From Pseudomonas promysalinigenes (GTDB taxonomy: Bacteria; Pseudomonadota; Gammaproteobacteria; Pseudomonadales; Pseudomonadaceae): a stretch of DNA of 64,000 bases. The translations under genes and the position numbers were made by a program. The stretch is taken from the NCBI RefSeq assembly GCF_014269025.2, contig NZ_CP077094.1:2542001-2606000 (forward strand), read 5' to 3'. Numbering within the stretch: the first letter of the stretch is position 1; each line of letters starts with the position of its first letter. The notes under the pieces were generated by a model that was given only the letters and a program-made list of their open reading frames with translations, did no database searches and was not told the DNA's origin. Below are positions 36,465-44,554 of this stretch, piece after piece.

Positions 36465-36488
36465 ACCGGCAGTTTCCTGGCTCACCGA

Positions 36489-36502
36489 AGATAGCGCTGT
36501 CT
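36489..36502. promoter_or_regulatory. GntR operator 3 (upstream of gntP)
   Basis: AGATAGCGCTGTCT lies 24 bp after gntK and ~73 bp before gntP, matching operators 1 and 2 at 11 to 12 of 14 positions. It suggests that gntP has its own regulated promoter. Confidence 0.75.
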
Positions 36503-36574
36503 TGCCGCCCAAAAGCGCCGCCACCTGATCCATTGCTACGCCCAAAACAACGATAAGACCGAGGCATCAAAACC

Positions 36575-37927
36575 ATGTTCGGACTCGCTACAGATACTTA
36601 CCTATTGCTCGACGCGCTGGTCACCATCGTCGGGCTGATACTGCTGATCACCCACTTCAAGGTTCACCCCTTCGTCGCATTGACGTTGGCTGCAGGCTTC
36701 CTCGGCCTGACATCCGGCATGCCGGTAGCCAAGGTCATGAAATCGTTCCAGGACGGTTTCGGCGGCGTGCTCGGCTTTGTCGGTATCGTCCTTGCCCTTG
36801 GCACGATGCTAGGCAAACTAATGGCCGATTCCGGCGGCGCCGACCAGATCGCTCAGACGTTGATTCGCGCTTTCGGCAAGAAGAACGTGCATTGGGCAAT
36901 GATGTTCGCTGCTTTCCTGGTCGGCATACCGCTGTTCTTCGAAATCGGCTTCGTGTTGCTGATCCCACTGGTGTTCATCGTCGCGCGGCGTTCGGGAGTG
37001 TCGCTGATCAAGATTGGCATTCCGCTACTGGCTGGCCTTTCGGTGGTCCATGGCCTGGTGCCGCCGCACCCGGGCCCACTGCTGGCGATTGGCATCTTTC
37101 ATGCCGATATCGGCAAAACCATCTTCTATGGCCTGCTGGTCGCTCTGCCCACGGCGGTCATTGCCGGCCCGCTGTTCGGCAATTTCATTGCGCGCTACAT
37201 TCCCGGCAACCCGTCGCAGGAGCTGATGGACCAGATCGCCAAGGAGTCTGACCAAGGCAACCTGCCAAGCTTCACCATCACCCTGGTCACCGTCCTGCTG
37301 CCGGTGGCGCTGATGCTACTGAAGACCTTCGCCGACGTGGTATTGCCAGCCGAGCATATTTTCCGTCAGTGGATGGACTTGATCGGCCACCCCATCACCG
37401 CCCTGCTAGCCGCGTTGTTGCTGGCTTTCTGGACCTTTGGTGGCGCGCGCGGCTTCAGCCGTCAGCAGATCATGAAGATGCTCGACCAGAGTCTTGCCCC
37501 CACCGCAGCCATCGTATTGATCGTGGGTGCCGGTGGCGGCTTCAAGCAGATGTTGGTGGACACTGGCGTAGGCAACGTGATTGGGCAAATGGCCGTACAA
37601 GCTCAAATTTCACCGATCCTGCTCGCTTGGCTGGTGGCAGCGGTTATCCGCATCGCAACCGGCTCGGCCACCGTAGCGACGATCACCGGTGCCGGCATCG
37701 TTGCTCCGGTAATCGACCTGGTGCCAGGGGTTAACCGAGAGCTGTTGGTGCTGGCCACCGGCGCCGGGTCGCTGATCCTGTCTCACGTCAACGACGCTGG
37801 ATTCTGGCTGGTGAAGCAGTATTTCAACATGACCGTTGCCGAAACCTTCAAGACCTGGAGCATGATGGAGACGATTCTGTCGGTGGTTGGCATCATCTTC
37901 ATCATGGCGCTGTCGACGGTGGTGTGA
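36575..37927 (+). CDS. gntP: Gluconate:H+ symporter (GntP family)
   Basis: A 450-residue inner-membrane transporter with 12 or more hydrophobic segments. VHGLVPPHPGPLLAIGIFHADIGKTI (~165-190), ALGTMLGKLMADSGGADQIAQTL (~72-94) and RIATGSATVATITGAGIVAP (~360-380) are conserved in GntP/GntT permeases. It imports gluconate for GntK. It is downstream of gntK with its own operator, followed by a hairpin. Closely related family members carry other hydroxy acids, but the context fixes gluconate. Confidence 0.94.
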   Translation: MFGLATDTYLLLDALVTIVGLILLITHFKVHPFVALTLAAGFLGLTSGMPVAKVMKSFQDGFGGVLGFVGIVLALGTMLGKLMADSGGADQIAQTLIRAFGKKNVHWAMMFAAFLVGIPLFFEIGFVLLIPLVFIVARRSGVSLIKIGIPLLAGLSVVHGLVPPHPGPLLAIGIFHADIGKTIFYGLLVALPTAVIAGPLFGNFIARYIPGNPSQELMDQIAKESDQGNLPSFTITLVTVLLPVALMLLKTFADVVLPAEHIFRQWMDLIGHPITALLAALLLAFWTFGGARGFSRQQIMKMLDQSLAPTAAIVLIVGAGGGFKQMLVDTGVGNVIGQMAVQAQISPILLAWLVAAVIRIATGSATVATITGAGIVAPVIDLVPGVNRELLVLATGAGSLILSHVNDAGFWLVKQYFNMTVAETFKTWSMMETILSVVGIIFIMALSTVV

Positions 37928-37960
37928 CCGCTGATCGGACAGATGGCACCTGGGCACCCT

Positions 37961-37993
37961 GGGTAGGGCCCAAACAATGAATGAGCCCTACCC
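37961..37993 (+). terminator. Probable terminator of gntP
   Basis: GGGTAGGGC (37961-37969) and GCCCTACCC (37985-37993) form a perfect 9-bp stem around a 15-nt loop, 34 bases after the gntP stop. No strong T run follows. Confidence 0.5.
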
Positions 37994-38011
37994 TACGCAA
38001 AGGAGTCTGCC

Positions 38012-38311
38012 ATGACCCGCTCGACCCTGATATTACTAGCGTTGCTCACCTCGCCCTTGGCCCTTGCGGTTGGAACCGGCCCCACCTACCCCGACGATCC
38101 CCATAACCCTGCGCCCCAACCGGGTGTCGACAGCACCTTGAACCCCATCGAAAAGCCCATGCCACGCAGTACTGACCCGCGGCTGCAGGGTGACGACAAA
38201 CAGAACCTACCCTCTACCCCGCAGGACAACCGAGACCTGCCCGGCATGGACGGTACAGGCTCAGAAGGGGCTGGGGGACAGGGCGGCAACGGTTCTGGCG
38301 CAAGCAAGTGA
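38012..38311 (+). CDS. Small secreted Pro/Gly/Asp-rich protein
   Basis: A 99-residue protein with a clear signal peptide (MTRSTLILLALLTSPLALAVG) and a mature part that is Pro-rich at first (TYPDDPHNPAPQPG, ~25-38) and Gly-rich at the end (GSEGAGGQGGNGSGASK). It looks disordered, with no cysteine and no known domain. A strong AAAGGAG ribosome-binding site precedes the ATG, so it is probably expressed. Function unknown; similar small periplasmic proteins occur widely in Pseudomonas. Confidence 0.7.
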   Translation: MTRSTLILLALLTSPLALAVGTGPTYPDDPHNPAPQPGVDSTLNPIEKPMPRSTDPRLQGDDKQNLPSTPQDNRDLPGMDGTGSEGAGGQGGNGSGASK

Positions 38312-38380
38312 CCAGTTTAAAGCCAGCCGCGAACTCCGGTTCGCGGCCCTTTCCTCGATCGGCACTAAGCAGTTGAGCCT

Positions 38381-39412
38381 TTAATAGTCAAAGCGGTCCA
38401 CAGCCCGCCTGCGCTCATTGTCATCACGCCGATCATAGCCGGCCGTCGTCTGGATATTGGCGTGATGCGCCAGCTTCTGCGCAATCGACAGGTCATGCTC
38501 CTCGATCACTCGCGTGATGAAGGCCCTGCGAAAGTCGTGAGGCATTATTTTCACCCCAACCTGAGCGCCACGTTGGCGTGCGATGTAGTAGATCGCATGT
38601 TTGGTAATCCGCGCGCGCGTGATATGGCTACCACGGCGAATGCGATTGAACAGGAATGGGTCGTCCGCCGCGCCTTCGGGAAGTGAATGCCTGCGCAAGT
38701 CCAGCCAGGCCTGCAGCTTTTCGAATGCCCAGGGCGGAGCATATTTAATGAGCTGGCGATTACCTTTGCCCGTTACCTGCAGGCTGCGAGCCTGGAAGTC
38801 GACTTGATCGAGATCGATGTCCACCGATTCCGACTTGCGCATGCCAGTGCCATACAGCAGGGCAATGATTGCTGCGTCCCTTACACCCTGAGGGCGTGGA
38901 TCGGCTTCGCACAAGTCCATCAATTCGCGAATCAAGCTGCGCCGTAGATTGCGCCCGGGGGGCAAGCGGCTACCCGACGCAGGCTTGACTTCACGGATGC
39001 GTAGCAATTGCTCGTGATCGATCATGCCTAAGCGCCAGGCTTCGTTCATCACCCCGCGCACGGCATTGACATAGAGCGACGAACTGTTCGGCGCGTAACC
39101 ATCTGCGCGCAAAGCCGCCACCAATCCAATCACATGACCCGGCTCCAGCCTGTGCCAGGGCACATCGGCAAGGTTGCAATCGATGAAGCCGAGACGGTCG
39201 GCGGCGTCCTGGAGAATGTAGCGCATGGTCTGCTGGCTGGACGGCGCTAGCCGGGCCAGGTATTGCAACAAGGGGTTGTGTGAAGGGCTGGGCAAAACAA
39301 TGGATCCTGAAGCGAAGCAAGGCGACGGCAGCAATGGTACCGTAAACGGCGCCCTTTGATCGAACCCAGGCCCGGATAGGCGCTGTGGTCTAGAGTGCAT
39401 CCCATGACCCAC
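38381..39412 (-). CDS. Solitary tyrosine recombinase (XerC/D-like integrase family)
   Basis: A 343-residue site-specific recombinase. The N-terminal SAM-like DNA-binding domain spans ~45-150. The catalytic domain carries Arg I ([11 protein letters not shown]), the Lys region ([12 protein letters not shown]), HxxR ([13 protein letters not shown]), His/Trp ([10 protein letters not shown]) and the nucleophile Tyr (TAGYDRR). All catalytic residues are present. No attachment site, tRNA gene or cargo of a mobile element is visible nearby, so it may be a domesticated chromosomal enzyme. The first ~35 residues are weakly convincing, so a later start is possible. Confidence 0.85.
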   Translation of the reverse strand: MGHGMHSRPQRLSGPGFDQRAPFTVPLLPSPCFASGSIVLPSPSHNPLLQYLARLAPSSQQTMRYILQDAADRLGFIDCNLADVPWHRLEPGHVIGLVAALRADGYAPNSSSLYVNAVRGVMNEAWRLGMIDHEQLLRIREVKPASGSRLPPGRNLRRSLIRELMDLCEADPRPQGVRDAAIIALLYGTGMRKSESVDIDLDQVDFQARSLQVTGKGNRQLIKYAPPWAFEKLQAWLDLRRHSLPEGAADDPFLFNRIRRGSHITRARITKHAIYYIARQRGAQVGVKIMPHDFRRAFITRVIEEHDLSIAQKLAHHANIQTTAGYDRRDDNERRRAVDRFDY

Positions 39413-39425
39413 TGTGCGAGCGCCT

Positions 39426-40073
39426 ATGGTTTTCCACCGCCTGACCCGGACTCACCCACGCCTGATCGTCGCCGCCATCGCAGGCGTTGTCGGTGCTTGG
39501 TTCATCCCGGCCGCCGATCCCATCCAGCGCGTGCTTGCCGGCTGGAACCTGGGCGTCTGGCTGTACCTGCTGCTGGTTCTAGCACTGACCTTGCGGGCGA
39601 CGCCCGACACCGTACGCAAGGTCGCGCAGATAGAGGACGAGAATGCAGGCGGGGTGCTGTTGGTGGTGTGCGTGGCAGCCATCGCCAGCCTGGCTGCAGT
39701 CACCCTGCAATTGGTATCCAGCCGTGGCCTGCAAGGCAGCGCGCTGGCTTTGCATTACCTTTATACCGGGATGACGGTTGCAGGCTCGTGGCTGCTGATC
39801 GGTTGCATCTTCAGCCTGCACTACGCCCGGATATTCTATACGGGAGCTGGTGATACACCGGCTCTGCGCTTCCCCGACGATGAACGCAACCCCGATTATT
39901 GGGATTTTCACTACTTCTCGTTCACCATCAGTGTTGCCGTGCAGACTTCCGATGTCGGCGTAGGCGGCAGGCGCATGCGCCGGGTGGTGTTGGCCCATTC
40001 ATTGGTAGGCTTTGTATTCAATACTGCAATTCTTGGCTTCACCATCAACATCGCCGCAGGCCTTCTCGGCTAG
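39426..40073 (+). CDS. DUF1345 membrane protein
   Basis: A 215-residue inner-membrane protein with about five transmembrane helices (near 17-33, 42-60, 78-97, 107-128 and 190-212). It has the DUF1345 hallmarks [20 protein letters not shown] and [20 protein letters not shown]. The family function is unknown, although the sequence resembles two-pore ion-channel-like folds. The ATG at 39426 is chosen over a GTG 12 bp upstream. It is divergent from the recombinase gene. Confidence 0.85.
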   Translation: MVFHRLTRTHPRLIVAAIAGVVGAWFIPAADPIQRVLAGWNLGVWLYLLLVLALTLRATPDTVRKVAQIEDENAGGVLLVVCVAAIASLAAVTLQLVSSRGLQGSALALHYLYTGMTVAGSWLLIGCIFSLHYARIFYTGAGDTPALRFPDDERNPDYWDFHYFSFTISVAVQTSDVGVGGRRMRRVVLAHSLVGFVFNTAILGFTINIAAGLLG

Positions 40074-40466
40074 CCCTCATGCTGCACACGCCGCGATACG
40101 CCAGTAGCGACGCCGGTGGTGATCGATGCCCCACCCCATAGTAACCGTACCGGCCCCGGCCATGCATTGAGTGAGCGTGTAATAGCCCATGACTGTCTCG
40201 CTGGCGGTCATACCCCACCGCTCGTCCGAAAAAACCGGGTGAGGAACATCCATAAACCTAACACGGCGAACAGGTCAGCCCTACGCGGCGCGCGGGGAAA
40301 ACGTTTGCCTGCCCATTTGCTGAAACACGGCTTGTTTGCGCGGGCTGTGACGGCCGTCATGCATTCTTACATTTGTCATCTCCCCCGCAGAATATGAGGG
40401 GCAACAGGTGCTATTGTTAAGTTCCCTGCATCGAGCGGCGAACCCGGCACTTTTTAGGAGGCTGGC
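40074..40466. other. Non-coding interval before the DUF1652 gene
   Basis: About 390 bp in which no convincing gene, repeat or terminator was found. The only clear signal is a strong ribosome-binding site (AGGAGG, 40456-40461) for the next gene. The DUF1652 promoter must lie in the AT-richer 40365-40430 part, but no clean -35/-10 pair stands out. Confidence 0.45.
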
Positions 40467-40727
40467 ATGAACAAGATGACGTTCCCCAATGCCTGCCAGG
40501 TGATGCGCTGGCATTTCCATCCCTTAGGCTTCGAGGCCAGCATGGATGCGCCACGAAGCATGGTCGCGCGGCTTTTTGACCGTACCACCGGCGTGACATT
40601 GCTGGCCATCGCTGGCATACCCTGCACGGCAATCATGGCCGCCGCCGATGTGGAGCGCATCATCGAGGCTGTGGAAGCCGAGATCGAAGCGTTCGCCCCA
40701 CCCGTGCGCCTATTGAATGCCGGTTAG
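40467..40727 (+). CDS. DUF1652 protein (Pseudomonas-specific)
   Basis: An 86-residue protein matching the DUF1652 family: FPNACQVMRWHFHPLGFEASMDAPRSMVARLFDR, then AGIPCTAIMAAADVERIIEAVEAEI. The family is almost confined to Pseudomonas, with several paralogues per genome and no known function. A perfect AGGAGG is five bases before the ATG. Its stop overlaps the convergent c-di-GMP enzyme gene by 4 bp. Confidence 0.9.
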   Translation: MNKMTFPNACQVMRWHFHPLGFEASMDAPRSMVARLFDRTTGVTLLAIAGIPCTAIMAAADVERIIEAVEAEIEAFAPPVRLLNAG

Positions 40728-42811
40728 GCCACCGCTTCGTTTCCATCGCGCGACGCCTGCATCCTGCTCATGAACTGCTCAGCCGGCATAGGCTGACCGA
40801 GCAGGTAACCTTGAAGTGAGTCGCAGCCCAGGCGAGTGAGGAAAGCTTGCTGGCCGCCGGTTTCTACTCCTTCGGCAACGATGCGCAAGCCCAGCGCCTG
40901 CCCCAATGCGACGATCGCTGAAATGATCGCCGCATCGTCGCTGTCCTGTTCCAGGTCGCGCACAAAACCGCGGTCGATTTTCAGCTCATTGGCCGGCAGG
41001 CGCTTGAGGTACATCAGGCTCGAATAACCCGTGCCGAAGTCATCGATCGACAAGTCAACGCCCATATCCGAGAGGCGCTGCAGCACCATCAAACTTGCAT
41101 CGGCGTCGTGCATTGCCGTGGTTTCGGTGATTTCCAGGGTCAGACAATTGGCTGGCAGACCGTGTTCGCGCAAGGCGCGGGCGACGCTGTCGACCAGGCC
41201 GGGGTGGCTGAACTGAATAGCGGACAGGTTGACCGCCATGCGCCAGTCAGCCTGACCTTGGTCGAGCCAGCAGCGCATCTGCCGGCAGGCTTCGTGCAGC
41301 ACCCACTCACCGATTGGAATGATTAGAGCAGTTTTTTCCGCCAGGCCAATGAAACGGTCGGGCTGCATCAAACCATGCTGAGGATGCTCCCAGCGCAACA
41401 ACGCTTCGGCACCTATGGGCGCGCAGGACTTTGCGTCGAATTTGGGTTGATAGTGCAGGCGGAACTGCCCTTGCTCCAATGCTGCGCGCAGATCCTGCAG
41501 CAGCTGCAACTGTTGCCGAGCGTTGCTGTTCATCGACGCATCGAAGAAGCAGTAGCCATTCTTGCCGACACTTTTGGCGTGGTACATCGCCGCGTCGGCA
41601 TTGCGCAGCAGCTCAAGCTGGTCCTGCCCATTGCCAGGGTACAGCACAATGCCAAGGCTCGCCGTCAGTTGCAGATCGTGCTCAGCGACGCGGAAAGTGC
41701 GCGAGACCAGATTGACCTGTTTGACCGCTACGTCCATGGCATCTTCCGGCTCGCGTAGCTCCACCAGCAGCACGAATTCGTCGCCGCCGATCCGCGCCAA
41801 TGTGTCCTGGCTGTGCAGATGACCGCGCAAGCGCGCAGCTACGGCCTTGAGCAACAGATCGCCGACATGATGGCCAAAGGCATCGTTGACTGGTTTGAAT
41901 CCGTCCAGGTCAATGAACATCAATGCAAAACAACCGCCCCGTTCTGCCACTTTACCGATCGCCTGATCGATGCGATCCGATAGCAGCGTGCGGTTTGGCA
42001 GCCCTGTCAAGGTATCGTGCAAGGCCAGCTGGGTGAGCTCCTGGTTTGCAAGGGTGAGCGAATGGGCCAACGCGGCCGTGCGTGCCTCAAGGCGCGCATC
42101 CAGCACCGAGGTCAGCAAAGCCACCGCCAGCACCGCCAGGGTTGTGATCAACACCAGATAAACCAAGCTGTTGCCCTGCAGCCCGTTGACCAGCGCCCCG
42201 CAGTAGCTGCCCTCGGTAAAATTCGCCGCAGCCATGCCGGTGTAGTGCATGCCGACGATGGCAACGCCCATCACCATGGCTGCCAGCCCACGGATCTGAC
42301 GCACATAGGGCGTATGCATACGCAAGCGGAAGGCAATCCATAATGCCGCTGCTGAAGCGCCTACCGCGATTGCCAGTGAGGCGCCGAACAACGCCGGGTC
42401 GTAATCGATACCCGGCAGCATGCGCAGCGCCGCCATGCCGGTGTAATGCATGCAGGCTATACCAATGCCCATGGCCAGCGCGCCGAATGCCAACTGCAGC
42501 CAAGGCAAGCTTGGCTGACTGACCAGCCACAAAGCAAAACCGGAGGACAGCACGGCGATCAGCAGCGAGTAGGCAGTAAGGCTGATGTCGTAACCCAAGG
42601 CGATGGGCAGGCTGAACGCGAGCATGCCAATGAAGTGCATCGACCAGATACCAATCCCCATGGCCAGCGCTCCGCCGCCCATCCACAGATACACCCCACG
42701 GCCCTTGGCAGTGGCAATACGACCGGCCAAGTCCAGAGCAGTGTAAGAAGCCAGCATGGCTACGCAGAGTGAAATCAGAACCAGCGCGGGGGAGTAACTA
42801 CCGGTCAGCAT
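40724..42811 (-). CDS. mucR: MHYT-GGDEF-EAL c-di-GMP turnover protein (MucR-like)
   Basis: A 695-residue inner-membrane protein. The N-terminal seven-helix MHYT sensor (~1-240) has repeated MHFIGM/MHYTGM motifs. The GGDEF domain (~260-425) has an intact RIGGDEF, but the usual RxxD inhibitory site reads HSQD. The EAL domain (~440-690) has EALLRW, ITETTAM, DDFGTGYSS and LKIDRGFV intact. The architecture matches P. aeruginosa MucR, which links c-di-GMP to alginate and biofilm. ATG 42811 gives the standard MHYT N-terminus; an upstream TTG (42865) is less likely. Confidence 0.9.
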   Translation of the reverse strand: MLTGSYSPALVLISLCVAMLASYTALDLAGRIATAKGRGVYLWMGGGALAMGIGIWSMHFIGMLAFSLPIALGYDISLTAYSLLIAVLSSGFALWLVSQPSLPWLQLAFGALAMGIGIACMHYTGMAALRMLPGIDYDPALFGASLAIAVGASAAALWIAFRLRMHTPYVRQIRGLAAMVMGVAIVGMHYTGMAAANFTEGSYCGALVNGLQGNSLVYLVLITTLAVLAVALLTSVLDARLEARTAALAHSLTLANQELTQLALHDTLTGLPNRTLLSDRIDQAIGKVAERGGCFALMFIDLDGFKPVNDAFGHHVGDLLLKAVAARLRGHLHSQDTLARIGGDEFVLLVELREPEDAMDVAVKQVNLVSRTFRVAEHDLQLTASLGIVLYPGNGQDQLELLRNADAAMYHAKSVGKNGYCFFDASMNSNARQQLQLLQDLRAALEQGQFRLHYQPKFDAKSCAPIGAEALLRWEHPQHGLMQPDRFIGLAEKTALIIPIGEWVLHEACRQMRCWLDQGQADWRMAVNLSAIQFSHPGLVDSVARALREHGLPANCLTLEITETTAMHDADASLMVLQRLSDMGVDLSIDDFGTGYSSLMYLKRLPANELKIDRGFVRDLEQDSDDAAIISAIVALGQALGLRIVAEGVETGGQQAFLTRLGCDSLQGYLLGQPMPAEQFMSRMQASRDGNEAVA

Positions 42812-43066
42812 TGGAGAATCCAGCTCGGGACAGGAGGGCCAGGAAAAGCTGACGATTGTACTCAAGCGTTGGCGAAACGCACGCGGTTTGTAGCGCAGGA
42901 AATGGATCCAAAAATAGCCGTCAACACCTGCAAAGCATTGGTTTAGCGGGGTGGGATGGCCAATGAAGGCATATTGCCACTTGTCGGCAAATCATGCTGA
43001 CTGCAGCAGCGCTTCGAACATGCGTGCTGGGATTGCGCAAGGCACTCTGCCAGGCCAGCAAAAGCC

Positions 43067-44554
43067 CTAATCGTGGTCGACGAACGCCTGCTCTGCATCC
43101 CAGCCGCCACCCAAGGCAGCAATCAGTTGTACGCTGGCCACCAGCCGCCCCTGCAGCAGGGTCAACGCGCTGCGCTCGTTGCTCAGGGCAGTGGTTTGTA
43201 CGTTGACCACGTCCAGGTAGCCGATCAAACCGGCCCGGTACTGGTTTTCGGTCAAGCGCAACGATTCGCGCGCTGCGTCCAATGCCTCTTGGCGAACCAC
43301 GGCCTCGTCAGCGTATACCTTCAATTGCACCAGGTAGTTTTCCACTTCCTTGAAACCGTCGAGCACCGTCTGCCGATACTGCGCCACGGTCTGGTCATAG
43401 ACGGCCTGAGTGCGGTCAACCTCGGCACTGCGCTTGCCAGCGTCAAACAACGTCAGAGCCAGCTGCGGGCCTACCGACCAGTATCGGTTCGGTAGCTCGA
43501 TCCAGTTGCTGAAGCTGCTGCTGGAGTAGCCGCCACTCATGCTCAGGCTCAGATCGGGGAAGTATGCCGCGCGGGCCACACCGATGTTGGCATTGGCAGC
43601 CATCACGCTACGTTCGGCGGAAGCAATGTCCGGCCGGCGTTCGAGCAATTGTGATGGTAGCGCCATGGGAATTTGCGGCAACGCGGGTATGCGCTTGCTA
43701 TCGGCCAGGGCGAACTGTGCCGGCGCCCTACCCAAGAGTACAGCGATGGCGTTTTCAAACTGTGCACGCTGCCAGATCAGATCGATCAGGTCGGCCTGAG
43801 TCGATTTGAGCTGGGTCCGCGCCTGGGCCACTGCATCCGGGCCGGCGACACCGGCTCTGTATTGGTTTTCATTCATTCGCAGCGACCGTTCGTAAGTCGC
43901 GACTGTGGCCTCAAGCAAACGTTTCTGCTCATCGATCACCCGCAGTTGCAGGTAATTCTGCACCAGCTCCGATTGCTGACTAAGGCGAATCGCGGCGAGG
44001 TCAGCGAAGCTTGCCTGTGCGCTGGCCTCGTTGGCATTGAGCGTTTCGCGCAATTTGCCCCACAGGTCGATCTCCCAACTGACGCCCAGTTGTGCGTTGT
44101 AGGTGTTGCGGATGCCGCTGCTGTTGTTGGACAGGCTCGAACTGGAACTGCCAGCACCTTGGGCCGAGCGGTTCTTGCTGGTGGTCAGGTCCAAACTGGG
44201 GAACAGTGACGCTCGGCTGCTGCGCACCAGCGCCTGGGCCTGGCGGTACTGAGCTTCGGACTGCGCGACGGTCTGGTTGTTGCGGTTGAGCTCCTCCACA
44301 AGCGCGTTCAACCCGGGGTCACCGTAAATTTCCCACCAGGCGCCACGGGCAATGGCATCGGACGGGTTGGCCTGAGTCCAGCCATCGGCCTGCTTGTATT
44401 GCGCTGGCGTACTCAGGGCCGGGCGGTGGTAGTCCGGGCTCAGAGTACAGGCACTGAGCATGGCCACACAGAGCCCCGCGCCGGCCAAGCGTGAGCCGCG
44501 TCCACGGGTCAATAATTGCAAGGCGCGGTGAATTCGGGTGTGGGCAAAGTTCAT
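43067..44554 (-). CDS. opmB: RND efflux outer-membrane channel OpmB
   Basis: A 495-residue outer-membrane lipoprotein of the TolC/OprM (NodT) family. The signal peptide ends in a lipobox (VAMLSAC). The body has the two-fold repeat of outer-membrane efflux domains (~75-275 and ~290-480), with the paired segments LRMNENQYRAGVAG and LRLTENQYRAGLIG. It forms the trimeric exit duct of the MuxABC pump. Its ATG overlaps the muxC stop by 4 bp, and it ends the operon. Confidence 0.93.
   Translation of the reverse strand: MNFAHTRIHRALQLLTRGRGSRLAGAGLCVAMLSACTLSPDYHRPALSTPAQYKQADGWTQANPSDAIARGAWWEIYGDPGLNALVEELNRNNQTVAQSEAQYRQAQALVRSSRASLFPSLDLTTSKNRSAQGAGSSSSSLSNNSSGIRNTYNAQLGVSWEIDLWGKLRETLNANEASAQASFADLAAIRLSQQSELVQNYLQLRVIDEQKRLLEATVATYERSLRMNENQYRAGVAGPDAVAQARTQLKSTQADLIDLIWQRAQFENAIAVLLGRAPAQFALADSKRIPALPQIPMALPSQLLERRPDIASAERSVMAANANIGVARAAYFPDLSLSMSGGYSSSSFSNWIELPNRYWSVGPQLALTLFDAGKRSAEVDRTQAVYDQTVAQYRQTVLDGFKEVENYLVQLKVYADEAVVRQEALDAARESLRLTENQYRAGLIGYLDVVNVQTTALSNERSALTLLQGRLVASVQLIAALGGGWDAEQAFVDHD

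Noticed and set aside
38381..39412. Prophage or integrative island anchored by the recombinase
   Set aside because: No phage genes, tRNA gene, direct repeats or change in neighbouring gene types were visible on either side.
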